A stretch of DNA of 5,415 nt. It comes from Archangium sp. (GTDB taxonomy: Bacteria; Myxococcota; Myxococcia; Myxococcales; Myxococcaceae). The number at the start of each line of letters is the position of its first letter. Position 1 is the stretch's first letter. The stretch is from NCBI GenBank assembly GCA_016793525.1, contig JAEUJT010000445.1, forward strand, positions 1 to 5,415. The letters are read 5' to 3'. Below the pieces are notes generated by a model, which was given only the letters and a program-made list of their open reading frames with translations, did not search any database and was not told where the DNA came from. Below, piece after piece: positions 1 through 5,242 of the stretch. A program made the position numbers and the translations under genes.

Positions 1-705
1 CTTCATCGACTTGGTGAAGAAGAGCTTGGCGCCGTCTTTCCCGAAGGAGATGAGGTTGAACTTGGGCTTGCCGAGCTTGGTGTCGCCCATCTCGAAATCG
101 ACGCCGTCAGCCGAGCCGACGGTGAAGGTGCGCTCGACGCCTGGGTGGAGGAAATACTCGCCCACCATGCGGTCGCCCCACATGAAACGAACTTCGACGC
201 CCAGCGGGCCGGTGCCCTTGCGGCGGCGGGGCTTGGCGCGAACGGGCTCTCCGGTCTGCTCGTTCACCACCGGAGGCGGCGGAGGCACCACGGCCGAGCG
301 CGCTTCGACCGGCGCGGGCGGAGGGACGAACGCGGCCGCGGGTGGCGGCGGAGGCGCTGCAATGACAGGAGCGACCGGCGCGATGGCCACGGCACCCGCT
401 GGTGCTTCGGCCTTCTCGACCTTGATCTTGGTCGCGCCAACCTTGATCTCGTCACCGAAGGCGAGCGCGCCCTTGTTCACGCGCTTGCCGTTGACGAACG
501 TGCCTTCGACGCTGCCCATGTCGATGATCGACAGCGACCCGTCGGGCGCGACCTCGATCACGGAGTGGATGCGCGAGACCTTCTCGTCATCGAGACACAG
601 GTGCGCCGAGGTCAGCCGGCCGATCTTGATGATGTCGCGGTCGTAGTCTTTCGACGAGACCAGCTGATCACCCTTGAAGACCTTCAACGTCAACGGAACG
701 GCCAC
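1..705 (-). CDS. FHA-domain protein with Pro/Ala-rich linker (partial, N-terminal 235 residues)
   Basis: Reading leftwards from GTG at 705, the open frame has no stop and runs off the left edge. Residues about 5-97 form a forkhead-associated (FHA) domain, a phosphothreonine-binding module. The diagnostic residues are visible: GR at 29-30, S44-R45-x-H47, and G64-S65 with GTFVNG at 68-73. Residues about 100-148 are a low-complexity Ala/Pro linker with runs of four or five prolines, followed by a basic KPRRRKG patch (158-164). From about 169 a second, beta-rich segment begins (VEVRFMWGD), and the edge cuts it. This order, cytoplasmic FHA, Pro linker and repeated small domains, is what I know from myxobacterial AgmX/PglI-type proteins such as GltG of the gliding machinery. 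The defining C-terminal domain is outside the window, so that assignment is inference. The neighbour 64 nt upstream on the same strand may be co-transcribed. Confidence is high for FHA and moderate for the family. Confidence 0.93.
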   Translation of the reverse strand, partial: MAVPLTLKVFKGDQLVSSKDYDRDIIKIGRLTSAHLCLDDEKVSRIHSVIEVAPDGSLSIIDMGSVEGTFVNGKRVNKGALAFGDEIKVGATKIKVEKAEAPAGAVAIAPVAPVIAAPPPPPAAAFVPPPAPVEARSAVVPPPPPVVNEQTGEPVRAKPRRRKGTGPLGVEVRFMWGDRMVGEYFLHPGVERTFTVGSADGVDFEMGDTKLGKPKFNLISFGKDGAKLFFTKSMK

Positions 706-711
706 GTGCTG

Positions 712-718
712 CCTCCTC
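712..718 (-). promoter_or_regulatory. Shine-Dalgarno site that fixes the GTG start of the FHA gene
   Basis: On the minus strand GAGGAGG lies 6 nt before the GTG at 705-703. This is a near-ideal anti-16S match and spacing. The encoded protein enters the FHA fold within a few residues, so this GTG is the start and not an internal codon. Confidence 0.8.
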
Positions 719-743
719 AGGTCGTGCGGCTCTGCGTTCTGAC

Positions 744-762
744 ACCTGCCCGGTGGGCAAGT
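744..762 (-). repeat. Intercistronic hairpin between the small secreted protein gene and the FHA gene
   Basis: In the minus-strand transcript the arms ACUUGCCC and GGGCAGGU pair over 8 bp, including one G-U wobble, around a 3-nt ACC loop. It starts 7 nt after the stop codon at 770. No U tract follows, so it is not a classical intrinsic terminator. It could be a partial terminator, a processing site or a 3'-end stabiliser that sets different expression levels for the two genes. The pairing is read directly; the role is inference. Confidence 0.45.
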
Positions 763-769
763 TCCAGCG

Positions 770-1027
770 TCACAGCTCGCCGACCGACTGCATCACCTTG
801 TCTTTGAACTCTTCGCGAATCTTGATCAGGTTCGAGTGCTTCACCTTCTTGCGAGCTTCGACGTATTCACCGTCGGGCCGCGTCAGGTCACCTTCGATGG
901 TGTCGCCGTCAAACGTGTACTCCGTCTGCTTTTGGTAGGTCACGTTGCCGTCGCCGCCGCCCTTTTTGTCCTGCGCAAAGGCCGAGACCGACACGAGAAC
1001 AGCCAGGATGATCGTCAGCTTTGACAT
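770..1027 (-). CDS. Small secreted protein, 85 residues, myxobacterial type
   Basis: This gene encodes a short exported protein of unknown biochemical role. The N-terminus is a textbook Sec signal peptide: K3, hydrophobic core at about 5-15, and an Ala-Phe-Ala cleavage site at 16-18, leaving a mature chain of about 67 residues. That chain opens with a flexible KKGGGDG stretch (21-27), then a beta-like segment with FDGDTIEGDL and, at the end, a basic helical part (VEARKKVKHSNLIKIREEF). There is no Cys and no second membrane segment, so it should be periplasmic or peripheral to the outer membrane. The frame extends 13 codons further upstream, but the ATG at 1027 has GGAGG 7 nt before it and starts the signal peptide exactly. 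From memory it resembles small myxobacterial gliding-associated proteins (CglF type). That is unverified, but it fits the GltG-like FHA gene downstream. Confidence 0.85.
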   Translation of the reverse strand: MSKLTIILAVLVSVSAFAQDKKGGGDGNVTYQKQTEYTFDGDTIEGDLTRPDGEYVEARKKVKHSNLIKIREEFKDKVMQSVGEL

Positions 1028-1034
1028 GCACAAA

Positions 1035-1039
1035 CCTCC
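1035..1039 (-). promoter_or_regulatory. Shine-Dalgarno site that decides the start of the small secreted protein
   Basis: GGAGG on the minus strand lies 7 nt before the ATG at 1027-1025. It favours this start over the upstream in-frame ATG at 1066, which would add 13 residues ahead of the signal peptide. Confidence 0.75.
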
Positions 1040-1070
1040 GGGGCGCGCGCAAGATGCTACCACCACGCAC

Positions 1071-1091
1071 GTGACGCAAGCGCAGCGTCAC
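1071..1091. repeat. Perfect 7-bp inverted repeat in the 1028-1132 intergenic region
   Basis: GTGACGC (1071-1077) and GCGTCAC (1085-1091) are perfect complements separated by a 7-nt spacer. The repeat lies downstream of the DUF2721 stop and 44-64 nt upstream of the small secreted protein start, both read on the minus strand. It could be a terminator stem without a U tract or a dyad operator. On the minus strand a weak -35/-10-like pair, TTGCGT and CATCTT with 17 nt between, overlaps its left arm, which would suit an operator. The symmetry is seen directly; the function is inference. Confidence 0.4.
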
Positions 1092-1101
1092 TGGTTCCGA
1101 A

Positions 1102-1118
1102 CCTACGTCTACCTACAC
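1102..1118 (-). repeat. 17-bp direct repeat, copy 1 (downstream of DUF2721, upstream of the small secreted protein)
   Basis: The 17-mer reads CCTACGTCTACCTACAC on the plus strand and matches copy 2 at 1573-1589 in 16 of 17 positions. Inside it two CCTAC half-sites (GTAGG on the minus strand) begin 10 bp apart, about one helical turn. That spacing is typical of tandem binding sites for DNA-binding regulators. This copy lies 75-91 nt upstream of the small secreted protein start codon, a reasonable position for an upstream activator site. A duplication scar around the DUF2721 gene is the alternative. Confidence 0.5.
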
Positions 1119-1132
1119 GAATGGACCGGAGG

Positions 1133-1570
1133 TCAGTGAAACTCGACATGGGTCGAGCGCGAAGCGACCCGTACCTCATGCAGAAATTCGAACAAGCCAG
1201 CGATGAAGGCGACCATCGCCAAGGCGAAGAGCGCCGCGATGAGCACCCCGGTGTTGAGCCCCAGCAGCGAGCCGATGAAGGCCGTGCCGATCAGCACGCA
1301 GACGAGGAGCGCGGCGGTGGTGGTCCAGGTGATGGCGTGGTTGACGATTGTCCGCCGGCGCACGAGCAGCAGCAACTCGGCCTCGCCTTTCTTCGCGCGC
1401 TCGGGAGACACGCTGTCGCGGCGATCGAGCAGCACCCGCATGCGGTCGACGATGCGGCCCAGGCGCAACGACAGCACGCTCAGAATCGTGCCGATCGACG
1501 AGAGGAGAAACACCGGCGCGATGGCCAGCTGAATGACGTGAGGAATATCGCTGAACGCGGAGGGAGGCAT
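1133..1570 (-). CDS. DUF2721 family membrane protein
   Basis: This is a complete 145-residue integral membrane protein of the DUF2721 family (Pfam PF11026), whose function is unknown. The family signature is at the N-terminus: IPHVIQLAIAPVFLLSSIG, then LRLGRIVDRMRVL at about 35-47. Three hydrophobic helices are visible at about 12-34, 76-104 and 107-130. A charged stretch at about 45-73 (basic and acidic residues around SPERAKKGEAE) lies between helices 1 and 2. The chosen ATG places the family motif 9 residues in, the usual arrangement. The Shine-Dalgarno match is poor: only UAGG close to the ATG, and it overlaps repeat copy 2. The gene diverges from the vWA operon over 119 nt, and its stop lies 105 nt from the small secreted protein start, which leaves room for a separate promoter there. 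No specific role is inferred. Confidence 0.9.
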   Translation of the reverse strand: MPPSAFSDIPHVIQLAIAPVFLLSSIGTILSVLSLRLGRIVDRMRVLLDRRDSVSPERAKKGEAELLLLVRRRTIVNHAITWTTTAALLVCVLIGTAFIGSLLGLNTGVLIAALFALAMVAFIAGLFEFLHEVRVASRSTHVEFH

Positions 1571-1572
1571 CG

Positions 1573-1589
1573 CCTACGTCAACCTACAC
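1573..1589 (-). repeat. 17-bp direct repeat, copy 2 (abutting the DUF2721 start codon)
   Basis: CCTACGTCAACCTACAC on the plus strand is the partner of copy 1 at 1102-1118, with one mismatch. The minus strand reads GTGTAGGTTGACGTAGG, two GTAGG half-sites 10 bp apart, ending 2 nt before the DUF2721 ATG. It also lies 101-117 nt upstream of the vWA start, in the shared divergent control region. If a protein binds here it could repress DUF2721 directly and influence the vWA operon. Its second GTAGG may double as the weak ribosome-binding site of DUF2721. Confidence 0.5.
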
Positions 1590-1676
1590 TGCCTGCGTCG
1601 GCGCCGAGGAGTACAAGGTGCGGAACAGATCGATCGCCGGCCTGGTTCGTTTTGGTTGGGTGTCACCGTCTTCGCC

Positions 1677-1683
1677 AGGAGGT
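1677..1683 (+). promoter_or_regulatory. Shine-Dalgarno site that decides the GTG start of the vWA gene
   Basis: AGGAGGT lies 6 nt before GTG at 1690. The open frame extends upstream to an ATG at 1618, but that would put 24 extra residues before the hydrophobic signal segment and would place this strong ribosome site inside the coding region. Confidence 0.85.
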
Positions 1684-1689
1684 CTCCCT

Positions 1690-3060
1690 GTGAGTCGAAC
1701 CGCAATTTTTCTCCTGGGCGCGTTCGGGTTGGTGGTGCTGGCGCTCCTCCTGGGCAAGCCGAGCGGCGCCGTCGCGCCGGTGCACGTCGAGGCCCCGCTG
1801 AAGCTGACCGCGCGCGTGTCGCACCCCCTCGTGCCCGTGGGAACGACCGAGGTCTTCGTCACCGCCGACGTGCGCGCGGCCGACGCCTCGACGCCTTCGC
1901 GCGGCGCGGTGAACCTGGCGCTGGTGATCGATCGCTCCGGCTCCATGGCGGGGTTCAAGCTCGAGCACGCGAAAGCGGCGGCGAAGCGGCTGGTGGAGCT
2001 CCTGACCCCGGCCGATCGGCTCGCCATCGTGCAGTACGGCAGCGACGTGAAGGTGATGAGCGGCGTGCTCGCGACGACCGCCAACAAGCAGCGGCTGAGC
2101 GCGTACATCGACTCGATCTACGACGACGGCGGCACCAACCTGGCGGCTGGGTTGGTCGAGGGCGCTGCACAGCTCCGCGCGGCCGGCCCCGGGTTCGCGG
2201 TGAGCCGGGTGATCCTCATCTCCGACGGGCAGCCGACCGAAGGCGTCACCGACACCGAGGCGCTGCTCAAGCTCGCCCGCGGGGCCCGGGGGCAGGGTCA
2301 GTCGCTGTCGAGCATCGGCGTGGGTGACGACTTCAATGAGACGTTGATGGAGGGACTCGCCGAGCTGGGCGGCGGTGCGTACGCGTTCTTGAGCGACGCG
2401 TCGGAGCTGTCGAACGTGTTCCAGCGCGATCTCCACGCCGCCTCGACGCAAGTCGCGCGCGCCGTCACCGTCTCGTTTTATGTGCCGCCGGGCGTGCGCT
2501 TCAACGGCGTGCTCGGGCACCGCGACGTGACGACCTCCGGCGCGAATGTCACGGTCTCGCTGCCTGACTTCGCTGCGGGCCAGGCAGAGCGCGTAGTCGC
2601 CCACTTCACCGTCACCGCCGAGGCGGCAGGTGAGACCGTCTCGTTGGGGCAGATCGCGCTCGAGGCCTTCGACGCGCGCTCGGGGGCAGCGCTCCGCGAC
2701 AACGCGGTGCTGGCGGTCGAGTCGAGCGGCCGAGCCGACGACATCTTCGCCCGGCGCGACAAGGAGGCGACCGTCTTCGCGACCCGCGCGTTGGCCGGGG
2801 TCAACCTCCAAGCGGCGGCCGAAGCGGCTCGGAACGGAGACCGGGGAAAGGCCGAGCAGCTGATGCGCGCCAACGCGCAGATGTTCGAGGAGGCGGCGAA
2901 CGTGGCCGGAGCTCCGGCGGTCGAGGCCGATCTCCGCTCGCAACGCGCGCTGCACGACAAGCTCGACTCCGCGGCCGACGACGCGGCGTTCAACGCGTAC
3001 AGCAAAGAGGCGCGCAGCAAGGCGCGCGTCGACTTCGGGCTGATGGGCTCGACGTACTGA
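1690..3060 (+). CDS. Exported or membrane-anchored vWA-domain protein with intact MIDAS
   Basis: The product has 456 residues from the GTG start. R3 and a hydrophobic run at about 5-21 form a signal peptide or signal anchor, with a possible cleavage after PSGA (27). A beta-rich lead-in (about 35-65) precedes a von Willebrand factor A domain at about 74-250. All MIDAS metal ligands are present: D81-x-S83-x-S85, T149 in GGTN and D179 in SDGQP. In this family these bind Mg2+/Mn2+ and mediate protein-protein contact. A second beta-rich segment follows (about 255-345), then a helical, Ala-rich and charged C-terminus (about 350-445) that could form a short coiled coil or repeat-like helices. The overall plan resembles YfbK-type vWA proteins. 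There is no MoxR ATPase neighbour in the window, unlike many vWA systems. The gene ends 15 nt before the next one on the same strand, so the two are very likely one operon. Ligand unknown. Confidence 0.93.
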   Translation: MSRTAIFLLGAFGLVVLALLLGKPSGAVAPVHVEAPLKLTARVSHPLVPVGTTEVFVTADVRAADASTPSRGAVNLALVIDRSGSMAGFKLEHAKAAAKRLVELLTPADRLAIVQYGSDVKVMSGVLATTANKQRLSAYIDSIYDDGGTNLAAGLVEGAAQLRAAGPGFAVSRVILISDGQPTEGVTDTEALLKLARGARGQGQSLSSIGVGDDFNETLMEGLAELGGGAYAFLSDASELSNVFQRDLHAASTQVARAVTVSFYVPPGVRFNGVLGHRDVTTSGANVTVSLPDFAAGQAERVVAHFTVTAEAAGETVSLGQIALEAFDARSGAALRDNAVLAVESSGRADDIFARRDKEATVFATRALAGVNLQAAAEAARNGDRGKAEQLMRANAQMFEEAANVAGAPAVEADLRSQRALHDKLDSAADDAAFNAYSKEARSKARVDFGLMGSTY

Positions 3061-3075
3061 GAAAGGCGCTTCCCC

Positions 3076-4326
3076 GTGTCGAATACCGCCGTCATTCAGC
3101 TGCACCAACGCGAGATCTTTGAGCGCAACGTGACCCGCGCGATCGTGGCTGGCGCGGGTGCGGGCGTCATCGCGCTGCTGACCCAGCGGCTCGCGGTGCC
3201 GGTGCCGCTCACCTTCCTCGCGGTGGCGGCCTCGGCGCTGGCGTGCATTCGGAGCGACGGGCGCGATCGGTTCGTCTTCGCGTTTCTGGCGGTGGCGCTG
3301 CCGGCGGTACCCTGGCTGCTCTCGATGGCGACGACCTGGACCATCGGCCTCGCGGGGGCCATCGCCGGCGCGCTGATGGTGAAGTTCCGCTGGGCCGAGA
3401 AGGGCCCCGAGGGCAGCGTCGGTGCGATGCGGCCGACGATGCTCAACCTGGCCGCCACCGCCATGGCCACCGGAGCCCTCGCCCTCGCCGGCACCGAGGT
3501 CGCGAGCATCATCGGCCTTCGGCTCCGCGATCTTGCCACGCCGGAGCCACTCCGGTGGGCCATCGCCGGGTCGGTGGTCGCGCTGTTCGCCGGGCTGGGC
3601 AGCCTGGCGTCACACGTGGCGCTCGGCGCAGACCCGGTGGAGGCCGCGTGCGAAGAGGCGCTGAGGTCGCTGAACGGCGAGTTCCACACACTGGGCACCA
3701 AGGCGCTCGGGCTCTACCGCGGGTGCGGGGAGACGTTGGCGGCGCTCCCTCGAGACCCCGCTCGGGAGGAGCTGGCTCGCACCGTTCAGACCCTGACCAA
3801 AAACGCCTTCGAGCTTGCAGTCGATTGGGCCGGCGTCGAGGCGCAGCTGCAAGACGACGGGCGCCAACGGCTGCAGCGCGAGGCGGCCGAGCTCACCGCC
3901 AGCGCGGCGGGGGCGAAAGACGTGGTGGCGCGGGCGCAGCTCCAGTCGGCGGCGGCGTCGCTCCGCGAAGAGCTGCTTCGGCTCGACGAGCTGTCGCTCA
4001 AGCGCGAGCGGGTGGTGGCGAAGCTGAAGAGCCTGATCGCCCTGCTCGAGCGCGCGCGGGTGGCGCTGATCGGCATGCGCTCGTCGCACGCCTCGGTGCG
4101 GGCCGCTGAGATGTCGGCCATCGCGCGGAAGCTCAACGCCCTGGCGACCTCGCAGGCCGACGAGAGCGCGCTGGCCCATGCGGTGGCGACCTCGTCTGAG
4201 CTGGCCGCCCATGAAGCAGCGACCCATGACGCGAAGCTCCGGGAGACGCTGCAGGCGGTGGCTCCGGTGGGAGACAGCACCGCGCCAGAATCGACGGCGC
4301 CAGCGAGCGAAGCCGCGAAGTCGTAG
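3076..4326 (+). CDS. Unrecognised polytopic membrane protein with long helical C-terminal tail
   Basis: I do not recognise a family. The 416 residues divide in two. Residues about 20-183 contain roughly six hydrophobic segments in pairs (about 22-36, 41-57, 66-83, 87-104, 123-147, 160-183). Basic loops at 59-65 (RSDGRDR) and 103-109 (KFRWAEK), and a basic N-terminus, suggest that both ends are cytoplasmic. Residues about 185-395 are helical and charged with heptad-like Leu/Ala spacing, strongest at about 260-360 (EELLRLDELSLKRERVVAKL), implying a long coiled coil or helical bundle. The last 20 residues are a disordered Ala/Ser/Pro/Glu tail. GTG at 3076 is preceded by GAAAGG 9 nt upstream, and the gene follows the vWA stop by 15 nt, so the two products probably act together. 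The plan, about six helices plus a cytosolic helical domain, loosely recalls FUSC/aromatic-acid exporter proteins, but I see no family motif. Confidence 0.88.
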   Translation: MSNTAVIQLHQREIFERNVTRAIVAGAGAGVIALLTQRLAVPVPLTFLAVAASALACIRSDGRDRFVFAFLAVALPAVPWLLSMATTWTIGLAGAIAGALMVKFRWAEKGPEGSVGAMRPTMLNLAATAMATGALALAGTEVASIIGLRLRDLATPEPLRWAIAGSVVALFAGLGSLASHVALGADPVEAACEEALRSLNGEFHTLGTKALGLYRGCGETLAALPRDPAREELARTVQTLTKNAFELAVDWAGVEAQLQDDGRQRLQREAAELTASAAGAKDVVARAQLQSAAASLREELLRLDELSLKRERVVAKLKSLIALLERARVALIGMRSSHASVRAAEMSAIARKLNALATSQADESALAHAVATSSELAAHEAATHDAKLRETLQAVAPVGDSTAPESTAPASEAAKS

Positions 4327-4339
4327 ACGTCACTTCGCG
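4314..4339. terminator. Candidate bidirectional terminator hairpin between convergent genes
   Basis: CGCGAAGT (4314-4321) and ACTTCGCG (4332-4339) form a perfect 8-bp stem with a 10-nt loop. The loop and loop edge hold the TAG stop of the plus-strand gene (4324-4326) and most of the reversed TGA of the minus-strand gene (4330-4332). The two genes are only 3 nt apart, so a symmetric stem could end both transcripts. No U tract follows on either strand, so factor-dependent termination or 3'-end protection is as likely as intrinsic termination. Confidence 0.55.
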
Positions 4340-5232
4340 CAGCGCGGCAGCAGATCCATTCGTACCGCGTCGTGCGCGGGGACGATCGCGACGTCGGGCC
4401 GCTGCTGGTGAATCACGTGCAGCAGGCCAAGGCTGCGCGACAACAGCTCTTGATCGTGATCGATGCGGAGCAGCCGGTTCTTGTGCGCTGGCCGCTCCAC
4501 GCCGCGCATCGTCCACGTGATGTCGCCGATGAAGAAGAAGGTGACCGTCGGAGTTCGCACCAGGAACCCGGTGCTGCCCGGCGTGTGCCCCGCGAGCGGA
4601 ACCGCGATGATGGACCCGTCGCCGAAGACGTCGAAGCTGCGATCGAAACCGAGCACCGGCTGCGCGGCGTAGGCGAAGAACCGCAGCCGGGTGCGCACTC
4701 CGTCGAAGTGGCGGGGCATGACGCCGCTGTTCACTGCTCCGCGCATCGAGCGCACCCAGTCGAGCTCGTCGCGCGCAAGCAGCACGGTGGTGCCGGGGAG
4801 ATCTCGCAGCGCCCCCACGTGATCCCAATGGGCGTGCGTCGCCAAGGCGAAGCGAATGTCGTGGGGCGAGAGCCCAGCCTTCGCCATCACCTCGACCAGC
4901 GGGGTCTTCGTGTCGGCAGAGCCAGCGAGAATCGAGAAGGCCGGACCAGCGCGCGCAATGTCGTCGGCGATGTCGCGCCCGACTGCGGGGTCGATGATCA
5001 CCAACCCAGCCGGGTGCCTCACCAGAACGGACGCGGTGGTTGACGTCCACGTCTCCGAGGTCCACTCGTCGACGCCGAAGAACAGTGGACGATCGAAGCG
5101 CTCTTGAACCAGGGCGCAGACGTCGACGGTCGCTCCGGTCCCCAGAGGCTCGATGGACACGACCGGCGGTTCGATGCGCGGCGGAGCACAGGCGGCCACG
5201 CAGAGCGCCGCGACGACGAGACGCAAACCCAT
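4330..5232 (-). CDS. Metallo-beta-lactamase-fold hydrolase, predicted lipoprotein
   Basis: The protein has 300 residues from the ATG at 5232. R4, a hydrophobic core at 5-14 and the lipobox V12-A13-A14-C15 mark a lipoprotein signal peptide; Ala at +2 would permit outer-membrane sorting by the E. coli rule. The body is a metallo-beta-lactamase fold with the whole metal site: H133-x-H135-x-D137-H138, H216 in AGHTPGS, D237 in IGD and H287 in PAHD. D237 in place of the Cys of true B1 lactamases points to a dinuclear hydrolase of the glyoxalase II/lactonase type. The substrate cannot be read from sequence. The frame is open for 25 codons upstream, but that start would lose the signal peptide and overlap the DUF192 gene out of frame. 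The Shine-Dalgarno match is weak and the DUF192 stop lies 10 nt upstream, which suggests translational coupling. It converges on the vWA operon. Confidence 0.92.
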   Translation of the reverse strand: MGLRLVVAALCVAACAPPRIEPPVVSIEPLGTGATVDVCALVQERFDRPLFFGVDEWTSETWTSTTASVLVRHPAGLVIIDPAVGRDIADDIARAGPAFSILAGSADTKTPLVEVMAKAGLSPHDIRFALATHAHWDHVGALRDLPGTTVLLARDELDWVRSMRGAVNSGVMPRHFDGVRTRLRFFAYAAQPVLGFDRSFDVFGDGSIIAVPLAGHTPGSTGFLVRTPTVTFFFIGDITWTMRGVERPAHKNRLLRIDHDQELLSRSLGLLHVIHQQRPDVAIVPAHDAVRMDLLPRCAK

Positions 5233-5242
5233 GCCGCGACGC

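Larger units (their letters stand above)
1571..1689. promoter_or_regulatory. Divergent control region between DUF2721 and the vWA operon
   Basis: These 119 nt must carry the promoters of both divergent transcripts. Beyond repeat copy 2 they hold a perfect 10-bp palindrome TCGGCGCCGA at 1598-1607 and the 8-bp palindrome GATCGATC at 1628-1635. I cannot place a convincing sigma-70 or sigma-54 promoter in either direction. The region call rests on gene orientation. Confidence 0.5.

Noticed and set aside
280..365. Apparent GGC/GGA tandem repeat on the plus strand
   Set aside because: It is the Pro/Ala-rich coding linker of the FHA protein read in reverse, not a DNA repeat array.
11..807. Long plus-strand open frames over 11-646 and 145-807 with Gly/Thr- or Arg/His-rich translations
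   Set aside because: They lie opposite the FHA gene. Their low-complexity runs are the reverse of the Pro/Ala linker codons and they show no recognisable domain.
1598..1635. Palindromes TCGGCGCCGA and GATCGATC taken as operators
   Set aside because: Short palindromes of this composition are common in GC-rich genomes. They are noted within the divergent control region, but nothing supports a specific regulator.
1121..1693. Plus-strand open frame of 190 codons across the DUF2721 gene
   Set aside because: It is antisense to a clear DUF2721 match, and its Arg/Gln/His-rich composition is typical of shadow frames in GC-rich DNA.
1663..3108. Minus-strand open frame of 481 codons opposite the vWA gene
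   Set aside because: Although slightly longer than the vWA protein, it is Arg/His-rich with no motif, while the plus frame has a signal segment, full MIDAS and a strong ribosome site.
3243..4109. Overlapping plus-strand frame within the membrane-protein gene
   Set aside because: Its translation is Arg/Gly-rich low complexity. The in-use frame has a start with a ribosome site, membrane helices and a coiled coil.
4133..5065. Minus-strand frame of 310 codons overlapping the metallohydrolase
   Set aside because: It is a shifted shadow of the hydrolase gene. The HxHxDH site and lipobox exist only in the other frame.
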